Shown here: in pieces, positions 15,370 to 23,207 of the stretch
How the letters are laid out: every line of letters starts with the position of its first letter
How positions within the stretch are numbered: the stretch's first letter is position 1
Origin: Azospirillum sp. SYSU D00513
GTDB taxonomy: Bacteria > Pseudomonadota > Alphaproteobacteria > Azospirillales > Azospirillaceae
Length of the DNA: 64,000 nt
Reading direction: 5' to 3'
Assembly (NCBI RefSeq): GCF_017356015.1
Contig: NZ_JAFIQV010000007.1
Span: 1 to 64,000, forward strand
Position numbers and translations under genes: made by a program
Notes under the pieces: generated by a model
What the model saw: the letters and a program-made list of their open reading frames with translations, nothing else
The model's database searches: none
Told to the model about the DNA's origin: nothing

Positions 15370-16713
15370 TCAGGCGCGGCCTTCGGCCGCCAGCGGCGAG
15401 TCCGACGGCACGGCCACGAAGTTGCGCGCGTTGACGTAGGGGAATTCCTTGATGACCGTGTAACCGTTCTGACGGACCCAGTCATCGAACGCCTGCAGGT
15501 TGGCGTTCATCACCTCGATGAACAGGATCGGCCGGTCCCGGCGCAGGGTGTTCTGCGCGCCGCGAAGGGCCTCCAATTCCATCCATTCGACGTCCAGCTT
15601 GATGAAGTCCACACGCTCCTCGACGATGCTGTCGATGGGAACGACGTCGATCCCCCCGGTTTCCGCCGGGATCAGCCGCGCCGCGCCGATGTTCGCGCCT
15701 TCGACATGAAGGGCGAAACGCCCTGCCCGGTCCCCTACCCCATAGCCGAGATGCCGGGTATCGATCGTCGTGATGCCGTTGAGTTCCGCATTCTGTTTCA
15801 GCAACTCGATCGCGAAGGGATTCGGTTCGATGACGATGATCTTCTTGGGCTCCATGAAGAGCCCGTAATAGACCGCGTGGTTCCCGACATTGGCGCCGAC
15901 CTCCAGGATCACCGAGCCGGGCGGGACGATGTCACGCAAGTACGCGAGTTCCACCTCTTCGAAGAAGCGGCCGGCGAGGAAATGGCGGTGAATGAGGTCC
16001 AGGGGGTTGCCGATCGCGAACCGGACTTCCCGGCCCTCGGCGGCAAAGGTCGCAAGCAGCCCGTTCCGCCGGCAGAAATCTTCAAAGACGGCGTAAACGG
16101 CCTTGCGCCATTCCCCTCCGTTGGCCGAACGCGGCCCTGTCGAGTGGGCACCGCGCCGGTTGACGAACAGGACCTCGCCAATCTTGCGGCAGCGGTTCGC
16201 ATACCAAAGATCAAGGTAGTATTTGAAATCCTCCCCCGTGTTCATCGAGACATCGAAGCGGATGCCCTGGGCGATCCTGGACCGCACGAAATGGCCCATC
16301 TGGATGGTCAGAAACGGGTCGGTGAACAGGATGTCCTGGATGGAGGAGGTTGGCCCCAGCTGTTTCTCCCGAAGCGTCGTCCGATCGCTGCCGTACTGCG
16401 CTTCGGCGATCATGCCGAAAATCGCGTCGCATTCGCCTACATGCGGCGAAACGGCCGCGAAGCAGCCGGGCGCCATCAGGTCGTCGGCATCGAGAAAGAA
16501 GATCCACTCCGCGCCGTGGGCGACGGCATAGTCGATGCCGTCGTTGCGGCGCTTCGAACGGCCATGCTCTCCCGCGCTGTCGGGCAGTTCGAGGATCATG
16601 ATGTCGGTGAAGGGTCCCTGATCCGTTCCGAAGGCCTTCTCGACGGACGCCTTGGCTTCACGGGCCAGAGCCTCATGGCCCGGTCCGACCGGAATGATCA
16701 CGGCGCACTTCAT
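15370..16713 (-). CDS. Glycosyltransferase (GT2-like) fused to FkbM-family methyltransferase
   Basis: The 447-residue protein has two parts. Residues 1 to about 240 look like a GT-A glycosyltransferase, with AVIIPVGPGHE at the start and the metal-binding acidic motif FFLDADD near 75. Residues about 255-430 are an FkbM-type SAM-dependent methyltransferase, with VILEVGANVGNHAVYYG (motif I) near 265 and IDSIVEERVDFIKLDVEWME. The start at 16713 follows GGAGAGGACGC. Such fusions usually build and O-methylate surface polysaccharide, but no other polysaccharide genes adjoin it. Confidence 0.82.
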   Translation of the reverse strand: MKCAVIIPVGPGHEALAREAKASVEKAFGTDQGPFTDIMILELPDSAGEHGRSKRRNDGIDYAVAHGAEWIFFLDADDLMAPGCFAAVSPHVGECDAIFGMIAEAQYGSDRTTLREKQLGPTSSIQDILFTDPFLTIQMGHFVRSRIAQGIRFDVSMNTGEDFKYYLDLWYANRCRKIGEVLFVNRRGAHSTGPRSANGGEWRKAVYAVFEDFCRRNGLLATFAAEGREVRFAIGNPLDLIHRHFLAGRFFEEVELAYLRDIVPPGSVILEVGANVGNHAVYYGLFMEPKKIIVIEPNPFAIELLKQNAELNGITTIDTRHLGYGVGDRAGRFALHVEGANIGAARLIPAETGGIDVVPIDSIVEERVDFIKLDVEWMELEALRGAQNTLRRDRPILFIEVMNANLQAFDDWVRQNGYTVIKEFPYVNARNFVAVPSDSPLAAEGRA

Positions 16714-16829
16714 GCGTCCTCTCCCGCGGGGTCGCTGTCCTTGCCGGCGTGGCCGCCGGCGTCTACGACGAGAGTTATAGCCTGGACAGCCGGTGATGAG
16801 TGCGGAATTCAGGAACAGGCGCAGGAGCA

Positions 16830-16868
16830 ATACCGGGTTCGGAAAATTCCGACCTCCGAACCCGGTAT
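16830..16868. repeat. 13-bp perfect inverted repeat, 13-nt spacer
   Basis: ATACCGGGTTCGG (16830-16842) and CCGAACCCGGTAT (16856-16868) are exact complements. The repeat lies in the 252-bp gap between two minus-strand genes, 117 bp upstream of the glycosyltransferase/FkbM start. It lacks a following T-run on either strand, so an operator or leader structure is as likely as a terminator. Confidence 0.6.
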
Positions 16869-16903
16869 AGGGCCGCGACTGCGGCCCCGCGCCCCGTGGC
16901 GCG

Positions 16904-16930
16904 GAAGTCCTGACCACAGGTCAGGACTTC
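16904..16930 (-). terminator. 12-bp perfect hairpin downstream of the HEAT/ACT gene
   Basis: GAAGTCCTGACC and GGTCAGGACTTC enclose a 3-nt loop, 36 bp after the stop of the minus-strand HEAT/ACT gene. The stem is very stable but no T-run follows, so intrinsic termination is uncertain; it may instead be a 3' stabilising structure. Confidence 0.45.
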
Positions 16931-16965
16931 ATGAAAATCGTATAAGGTGGTGGCAGCGGCATTCC

Positions 16966-17919
16966 TTACCGCCGCACCACCGTGCAGCTCTTCGTCAGCA
17001 CCTCGGCGGCGCGGTCCAGGTCTTCGGCGCGGACCAGGATGTAGTCCGTGTCGTAGGTGCTCATCGCGAAGATGGGGATGCGTGCCTGGGCCAGTGGCAC
17101 GGCGATGCGGGCTAGGATGCCGAAGAGGGAGAAGTCCAGCGGCCCTTCCACCTTGAAGGCGCGCCAGCCGCGTTCGGCCTTCACCTCGTCCGGGACACGC
17201 TCCTCGCGGCATAGGACGGACAGTTCCTCGCCGGTGCGGGTGGCGCTGACCAGCGGGTCGGTCCAATCGATCCAGGATGGCAGCCCTTGCGCCGGGTCCA
17301 GACGCGCGACGGCCAGACGGTCGGGCAGGACCGACAGGGTCAGGCCGGCCCGCTCCTGGACCATTGCCGTCTTCAGCGTCGCCTCGTCCACCTCGAAGGG
17401 CTTCAGGATGCGCCGGGCGCGGGCCGCCAGCGAGGGCACGCGGGAGCGCATGGCGCGGCCGAGCATGTCGGCCGAGGCCTCGCGCAGCTCCGGGTTCTTC
17501 TCCGCGAGGTCCACCATGGCCTGGAGGGCCGAGGACTGGACGATTCGGCTGCCCGGCGCCGCGAACCAGGCCTCCAGCAGCGCGGCGGCGCGGCGGCGCT
17601 GCTCCGGGTCGAGGGTCAGGCGCGGCAGGGTCTGTGCGAGGTGCCAGCGGACCTCCGCCTGCTCGATGGCCGCCGCCTCGGTCAGGAACTGCTCGACGAA
17701 GGGATCAAGCAGCCCGGCCCCGATGCGCGACAGACGGTCCAGCGCGTCGGCGGCGCGCATGCGCACGTCCGGGTTGGCGTCGAACAGGCAGCCGACGAGA
17801 TCGGGCAGCCGGGCCGGATCGGCGGCGACGGCCTCGGCAACCGACGGCAGGTCGGCAAAGCTCCGCGGGTCGCCCAGCGCCAGCAGCGCGGCGAGGTCCC
17901 CTCCCCTTTTACGGGCCAT
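16966..17919 (-). CDS. HEAT-repeat/ACT-domain fusion protein
   Basis: The 317-residue protein joins HEAT-like helical pairs (about 1-190; for example NPDVRMRAADALDRLSR) to a CASTOR-type ACT unit (about 195-317) with LSVLPDRLAVARLDP, a GEELSVLCREERVPD strand-turn and the ending FAMSTYDTDYILVRAEDL. The ACT part resembles the small-molecule-sensing ACT domains of CASTOR-like proteins, where the SxxxTDY loop is conserved. It starts 3 bp after mfd stops, so it is in the sdhE-mfd operon. Ligand and partner are unknown. Confidence 0.75.
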   Translation of the reverse strand: MARKRGGDLAALLALGDPRSFADLPSVAEAVAADPARLPDLVGCLFDANPDVRMRAADALDRLSRIGAGLLDPFVEQFLTEAAAIEQAEVRWHLAQTLPRLTLDPEQRRRAAALLEAWFAAPGSRIVQSSALQAMVDLAEKNPELREASADMLGRAMRSRVPSLAARARRILKPFEVDEATLKTAMVQERAGLTLSVLPDRLAVARLDPAQGLPSWIDWTDPLVSATRTGEELSVLCREERVPDEVKAERGWRAFKVEGPLDFSLFGILARIAVPLAQARIPIFAMSTYDTDYILVRAEDLDRAAEVLTKSCTVVRR

Positions 17920-17922
17920 GGC

Positions 17923-20900
17923 TCAGCGCCGCCCCGGCAGGTGCCGGCCGAAGCGCGAACCCGCCTTCAGCGGCGACGGGCGCGGCGGCGGGGGTGGAGG
18001 GGGCGGAGGCGGCGCCTCACCCTTCGGAATGGCGCCGCCCGTCGCCATCTGCGCCAGATCCTGCATCAGCCGGTTCACGCCGCGCACACGCTGCGGCGGC
18101 TCGTCCCAGCTGCGGCTGTAGACCAGCTTGTGGTCGGGACGCAGCTTCAACAATCCGAAGCCCTGGGCGATGTAGGTCAGCAGCTTCGCTGGCTCGGCGA
18201 AGGTGTTGCCGTGGAAGGTCAGCACGGCCCCCTTCGGCCCGGCATCCACCCGCTCCACCCCCGCCTGGCGGCAGAGCTGCTTGATGGTGACGACGTCCAA
18301 CAGATTCTCGACCTCGTTCGGGAGCTTGCCGAAACGGTCGATCAGCTCGGCGGCGAAGCCGTCCACCTCGGCGCGGTCCACCAGCTCGGCGATGCGGCGG
18401 TAGAGGGAGAGGCGCACCGTCAGGTCGGGGACATACTCCTCCGGGATCAGCACCGGCGTGCCGAGGTTGATCTGCGGCGTCCAGTCCTGCGACACGCCGT
18501 CCGGCACCTTGCCGTCCATGCCGGCACGGGCGTTGGCGACGGCCTCCTCCAGCATGTGCTGGTACAGCTCGACGCCGACCTCCTTCACATGGCCGGACTG
18601 CTCCTCGCCCAGCAGGTTGCCCGCACCGCGGATGTCCATGTCGTGGCTGGCGAGCTGGAAACCGGCGCCGAGGCTGTCCAGGGTCTCGATCACGTGCAGC
18701 CGCTGCTGCGCCGTGCCCGACAGCGGCTTGTTCGGCGCGTAGGTGAGATAGGCGTAGCCGCGCAGCTTGGACCGGCCCACGCGCCCGCGGATCTGGTAGA
18801 GCTGCGCCAGGCCGAACATGTCGGCGCGGTGGACGATCAGCGTGTTGGCGCTGGGGATGTCGATGCCACTCTCGATGATGTTGGTCGCCAGCAGCACCTC
18901 GAACTTGCCTTCGTCGAAGGCGGTCATGACGTCTTCCAGCTCGGTCGCCGGCATCTGGCCGTGGGCGGTGATGACCTTCACCTCCGGCACCAGCTCGCGC
19001 ACGCGCTCGGCCACCTTGGGCAGGTCCTCGACGCGCGGGCAGACGTAGAAGGTCTGGCCGCCGCGGTAATGCTCGCGCAGGATCGCCTCGCGCACCACCA
19101 CCGGGTCGTAGGGCAGCACGAAGGTGCGCACGGCCAGACGGTCCACCGGCGGGGTGGCGATCAGCGACAGCTCACGCACGCCGGACAGCGCCATCTGCAG
19201 CGTGCGGGGAATGGGGGTGGCGGTCAGCGTCAGCACATGGACGTCGGCGCGCAGCTCCTTCAGCTTTTCCTTCTGCTTGACGCCGAAATGCTGCTCCTCG
19301 TCCACGATGACCATGCCGAGCCGCTTGAACTGCACGCCCTTGCCCAGCAGCGCGTGGGTGCCGATGACGATGTCGGCTGTGCCCTCCGTCAGCTCCTGCT
19401 TGACCTTGGTCTGCTCCTTCGCCGTCACCATGCGGGAGAGCTGCACGATGCGCAGCGGCAGCCCCTTGAAGCGCGTGGTGAAGGTCTTGAAATGCTGGCG
19501 CGCCAGCAGCGTCGTCGGCACCACGACCGCGACCTGCTGGCCGCTCATCGCCACCAGGAAGGCGGCGCGCAAGGCCACCTCGGTCTTGCCGAAGCCGACG
19601 TCGCCGCAGACCAGCCGGTCCATCGGCTTGCCGGAGCCGAGGTCGGTGAAGACCTCCTCGATCGCCTTCAGCTGGTCGTCCGTTTCCGGATAGGGGAAGC
19701 GGGCGGCGAATTCCTGATAGATGCCCTCGGGCGTGGTGATCGGCTCGGCCCTTTTCAGCTCGCGCTCGGCGGCGATCTTCAGAAGCGCCTCGGCCATGTC
19801 CTTCAGCCGCTTCTTGACGCGCGCCTTGCGCCCCTGCCAGCCGGCCCCGCCCAGCTTGTCGAGCTGAGCCGCAGCGTCCTCCGACCCGTAGCGGGTCAGC
19901 ATCTCGATGTTCTCGACGGGGACGTAGAGCTTGTCTCCGCCCTCGTAGATCAGCCGCAGGCAGTCGTGCGGGGCGCCCGACACCTCCAGCGTCTCCAGCC
20001 CGTCGTAGCGGCCGATGCCGTGGTCCATGTGGACCACGAGGTCGCCGGTCGTCAGGGAGGTGTGCTCGGCGATGAAGTTGGCGGCCTTGCGCTTCTTCTT
20101 GGCCGGCCGCACCAGCCGGTCCCCCAGGATGTCCTGCTCGGTGATCACCGCCATGTCGGGGGAGGTGAAGCCATGCTCCAGCCCCAGCACCACCATGCCG
20201 GTGATCCCCCGGTCGAAGCGGCGCACCTCCTCGATGGTCTCGGCGGGCTCCAGCCCCTCGATGCCGTGGTCGGCCAGCACGGTCGCCAGCCGGTCGCGCG
20301 AGCCGGCGGAATATCCGGCCACCATCACGCGGCGCCCGTCGGCGCGTAGCGCCCGGATGTGATCGCGCACCGCCTCGAACACGTTGACGTCGGGGCGCGC
20401 GCGCTCCTCCGCGAAATCATGGCCGCGCCGCCCGCCGGCGTCCACCGTGCCCATGACGCCCGGCGGGGTCGCGAAGGGATGGAGCTGCGCCACGGCGCGC
20501 GCACCCATCAGCCGGTCCCAGGTTTCGGCATCCAGGAACATGGAGGAGACCGGCACCGGCTTGTAGACCGGCGCTCCCGCCCGCTTCTCGATGGTCATCA
20601 TGCCTTCGCGCGAGGCGTGGAAGTCCACCACCTGGGCGATGCGCGAATCCCGCGACTCGGTCGCTTGGTGGTCGAGCGAGACGATGGCCCTGGGCGCATA
20701 GTCCAGCAGCGTTTCCATGCCCTCGTGGAAGAGCGGCAGCCAATGCTCCATGCCGCCATACTTGCGGCCGGCGCTGATCGCCTCGTAAAGCGGGTCGTCG
20801 TTGTTGGTGACCGCGCCGAACAGCTCCCGGTAGCCCGACCGGAAGCGCGCCACGCTCGCCTCGTCCAGGAAAACCTCGGACACCGGCTTCAGCGCGAAGC

Positions 20901-21546
20901 CGTCGCGCTTCTCGGTGGTGCGCTGGCTCATGGGGTCGAAGGCGCGCACGCCCTCCAGCTCGTCGCCGAACAGGTCGAGCCGCAGGGGCTCCTCCGTGCC
21001 CGGCGGGAACATATCGATGATGCCGCCGCGCACGGCGAACTCGCCCGGCTCGCGCACCGTCTGGGCGCGGGAGTAGCCGTTGTCGGTCAGATAGCGCTGG
21101 AGCTTTTCAACGTCGATCCGGTCGCGCAGCTTCGCCGTGAAGACGGCGTTGGCGAAGCTGGCGCGCGGCGGCACCTTCTGCACCACCGCGTTGACGGTGG
21201 TCAGGATGACGAAGGGCTTGCCCGGCGTCTTGGAGTCCGCCCGCTGCTTGCCGATCAGCGCGGTCAGCGCATCGACCCGGCGGGCCACGATGCCGCCGTT
21301 GGGCGACACGCGGTCGTAGGGCAGGCAGTCCCAGGCCGGGAACTGCACGACCTCCAGCGCCGGCGCGAAGAAGGACAGCGCCTCGGCGAGTTGGGCCGCG
21401 CGCGTGTCGTCCAGCGCCACGTGAAGGAGCCCCGCGGCACCCGCGCGCTCGGCGAGGTCGGCGATGACGCGGGCGTCGTGCCCCTGCGGCGCACCGCCGA
21501 CGAGGAGCCGGGCGCTGCGGCCCGCTTGCAGATCGAACTTGACCAA
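17923..21546 (-). CDS. mfd: Transcription-repair coupling factor Mfd
   Basis: The 1207-residue protein has the full Mfd layout. It has an N-terminal UvrB-like part with RGGIIDMFPPG, an RNA polymerase interaction domain with HMDHGIGRYDGLETLEVSG near 505, a translocase with Walker A GDVGFGKTE near 645, DEEQ, TATPIPRTL and QIRGRVGR, the TRG element GAGNLLGEEQSGH, and a C-terminal D7 region. Mfd displaces RNA polymerase stalled at DNA damage and recruits UvrA. A poly-Pro tail near the C-terminus is unusual. The start is TTG 21546 with GAGGG upstream, 7 bp after sdhE. A diverged paralogue lies at 38543-42028. Confidence 0.96.
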   Translation of the reverse strand: MVKFDLQAGRSARLLVGGAPQGHDARVIADLAERAGAAGLLHVALDDTRAAQLAEALSFFAPALEVVQFPAWDCLPYDRVSPNGGIVARRVDALTALIGKQRADSKTPGKPFVILTTVNAVVQKVPPRASFANAVFTAKLRDRIDVEKLQRYLTDNGYSRAQTVREPGEFAVRGGIIDMFPPGTEEPLRLDLFGDELEGVRAFDPMSQRTTEKRDGFALKPVSEVFLDEASVARFRSGYRELFGAVTNNDDPLYEAISAGRKYGGMEHWLPLFHEGMETLLDYAPRAIVSLDHQATESRDSRIAQVVDFHASREGMMTIEKRAGAPVYKPVPVSSMFLDAETWDRLMGARAVAQLHPFATPPGVMGTVDAGGRRGHDFAEERARPDVNVFEAVRDHIRALRADGRRVMVAGYSAGSRDRLATVLADHGIEGLEPAETIEEVRRFDRGITGMVVLGLEHGFTSPDMAVITEQDILGDRLVRPAKKKRKAANFIAEHTSLTTGDLVVHMDHGIGRYDGLETLEVSGAPHDCLRLIYEGGDKLYVPVENIEMLTRYGSEDAAAQLDKLGGAGWQGRKARVKKRLKDMAEALLKIAAERELKRAEPITTPEGIYQEFAARFPYPETDDQLKAIEEVFTDLGSGKPMDRLVCGDVGFGKTEVALRAAFLVAMSGQQVAVVVPTTLLARQHFKTFTTRFKGLPLRIVQLSRMVTAKEQTKVKQELTEGTADIVIGTHALLGKGVQFKRLGMVIVDEEQHFGVKQKEKLKELRADVHVLTLTATPIPRTLQMALSGVRELSLIATPPVDRLAVRTFVLPYDPVVVREAILREHYRGGQTFYVCPRVEDLPKVAERVRELVPEVKVITAHGQMPATELEDVMTAFDEGKFEVLLATNIIESGIDIPSANTLIVHRADMFGLAQLYQIRGRVGRSKLRGYAYLTYAPNKPLSGTAQQRLHVIETLDSLGAGFQLASHDMDIRGAGNLLGEEQSGHVKEVGVELYQHMLEEAVANARAGMDGKVPDGVSQDWTPQINLGTPVLIPEEYVPDLTVRLSLYRRIAELVDRAEVDGFAAELIDRFGKLPNEVENLLDVVTIKQLCRQAGVERVDAGPKGAVLTFHGNTFAEPAKLLTYIAQGFGLLKLRPDHKLVYSRSWDEPPQRVRGVNRLMQDLAQMATGGAIPKGEAPPPPPPPPPPRPSPLKAGSRFGRHLPGRR

Positions 21547-21553
21547 GAGACCC

Positions 21554-21877
21554 TCAGGAACCCTGTCGGGGGGTGAAGCGGAACTGCGTCAACAGCCGCA
21601 TGACGTCGGTGTCATGCTCGGCCGGCACGGGTTCGCGGCTGGTCATCCAGTTATAGAGATCGGGGTCGCTCAATTCCAGGAGCGCCTCGTAGCGGTCGAG
21701 CTGGGCGGCATCGAAGCCCGGCACATGCGCGTCGGCGAAGCTGCCCATCAGCAGGTCCATCTCCCGCATGCCGCGGTGCCACGAGCGGAAACGCAACTGC
21801 TTGCGCCGGTTCTCAAGGGATTCGCTGCTGTCCTGCGCCATGCTGTCCTGCGCCGCCATACTGTCCTGCGCCATCAT
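21554..21877 (-). CDS. sdhE: FAD assembly factor SdhE
   Basis: This small protein (107 residues from the first ATG) has the SdhE core: RFRSWHRGMREMDLLMGSF, including the RGxxE flavinylation motif, and DLYNWMTSREP. It helps insert FAD covalently into SdhA. The N-terminus has three in-frame ATG-led repeats (MAQDS, MAAQDS, MAQDS), so the true start is ambiguous at 21877, 21874, 21859 or 21841; the last gives the usual family length. It leads the sdhE-mfd-HEAT/ACT operon. Confidence 0.9.
   Translation of the reverse strand: MMAQDSMAAQDSMAQDSSESLENRRKQLRFRSWHRGMREMDLLMGSFADAHVPGFDAAQLDRYEALLELSDPDLYNWMTSREPVPAEHDTDVMRLLTQFRFTPRQGS
21827..21874 (-). repeat. Three tandem start-region repeats in sdhE
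   Basis: On the minus strand the sequences ATGGCGCAGGACAGT, ATGGCGGCGCAGGACAGC and ATGGCGCAGGACAGC follow one another. Each copy carries an ATG and a CAGGA that could serve as a ribosome binding site for the next ATG four nucleotides away. Confidence 0.65.
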
Positions 21878-21995
21878 CTCGACACCAAAAGCCCCGCGCC
21901 GGGACGGCGACGGGGGAGGAACAAAGAGCGGCCATCCTGCACATAAGGGCGGGGCCGCGCAACCACCCTGCCCGGCCCTTTCGGCACCGGAACAC

Positions 21996-22952
21996 TCACC
22001 CCGAACAGCTTCCGCCGCCCAGCACGCAGAACTTCGCGCAATTGTGGTGGTTCAGCTTCACCGCACCCGCCGCGAACTGGCCGCCGTCGGCCTTCATGGA
22101 CTCACCGAGGGTGGCGCCCATCTCGAAGCGCGCGTCATAGGGCAGCAGGGTGCAGGGCAGCACCGCCGGGCGGTCAGCCCCCTTGCGCTTCACCACCATG
22201 CGGCTGGACGCGCACATCATCGCGTCGGGGCTGAGCTTCAGGATGCCCCAGCAGGCGGTGGTGATCTCCGGCACCTCCACCGTCTCGTCCATCTCCGGGA
22301 AGAGCACGAGATCGTGGTGACTCCGGGCGTCCAGCGCCACGCCCAATTCCGCGAACAGCCGCGCGTAGCCGGCGCGCCCCTCCGCCTCCGCCTCACCCCA
22401 GCGCGTCCGCCCGGCGACCGACAGGGCGAAACCCTCCGCCGACAGCCAGGCCAGCCCCTCGGCCGCCTTGGCGAAGCTTCCCTCGCCGCGCTCGCGGTCG
22501 TGCAGCTCCGCCGTGAAATGGTCCAGACTGACGCGCAGCCGCAGCCGCTCCCCGTGCAGCGCCTTCAGCGCCAGCAGCGCTTCCTCCACGCGCGGGCGCT
22601 GCATCGGGCGCATGGCGTTGGTGAGGATCAGGACCGAGAAGCCGCGCTCCAGCGCCATGGCCGCCAGCACCGGCATGGAGCGGTTCAGGAAGGGCTCCCC
22701 GCCGGTGAAGCCGATCTCCGATGTGCCGAGCCCCATCGCCTCGATCTCGTCGAGGAAGGGCGCCATCTCCGCCGGTTCCAGATAGGCCAGCCGGTCGTTC
22801 CGGGGACTGGATTCGATGTAGCAGTTGGCGCAGGTGATGTTGCAGAGCGAGCCGGTGTTGAACCACAGCGTCTCCAGCCGGCGCAAGGCCACGCTGGCGC
22901 GCCGGTCGCCCTTGGCGGTCCAGTCGGGATCCAGGAATTTCAGGGTCGTCAT
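21996..22952 (-). CDS. Radical SAM protein, function unassigned
   Basis: The 318-residue protein has a radical SAM core: CNITCANC (CxxxCxxC) near residue 40, the GGEPF motif (IGFTGGEPFLN), and a Cys-rich C-terminus (NHHNCAKFCVLGGGSCSG) that may bind an auxiliary cluster, as in SPASM/twitch proteins. An internal TACWGILK and SSRMVVKRKG region could supply more ligands. The start at 22952 has a GGAAGG sequence about 12 nt upstream. It does not match any enzyme I can name. The nearest same-strand gene upstream is the LysR regulator beyond the kinase. Confidence 0.75.
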   Translation of the reverse strand: MTTLKFLDPDWTAKGDRRASVALRRLETLWFNTGSLCNITCANCYIESSPRNDRLAYLEPAEMAPFLDEIEAMGLGTSEIGFTGGEPFLNRSMPVLAAMALERGFSVLILTNAMRPMQRPRVEEALLALKALHGERLRLRVSLDHFTAELHDRERGEGSFAKAAEGLAWLSAEGFALSVAGRTRWGEAEAEGRAGYARLFAELGVALDARSHHDLVLFPEMDETVEVPEITTACWGILKLSPDAMMCASSRMVVKRKGADRPAVLPCTLLPYDARFEMGATLGESMKADGGQFAAGAVKLNHHNCAKFCVLGGGSCSG

Positions 22953-23207
22953 TGCGGGCCTGGTCCTTCCGGGCTGTGTGAGGGTGCGGTCACGTCCTGG
23001 CAGCAAGATAGAGGACGGGCCGGCCGTCTTCCACCGCCGTCGGGCCGTCAAAACAAACCTAAGTACCGGTCTAAGCGAATGTCATAGGCGCGTGCCTCTG
23101 CCGGTGAATACTTCCTACGATCCAAATACTCCGAAGGCCGAATACCCGCACGGGGAAGGCTTTGCTAGGATGGCGCCGCTTGGGATGCCGGCGTTTGCCG
23201 GGGCAGG

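Noticed and set aside
17287..20349. 1020-codon plus-strand frame opposite mfd
   Set aside because: Low-complexity His/Gln/Arg-rich shadow of the mfd gene, with no start signal.
22977..22994. CRP-like half sites TGTGA and TCACG upstream of the radical SAM gene
   Set aside because: The spacing is eight, not six, bases, so it does not fit a CRP site.
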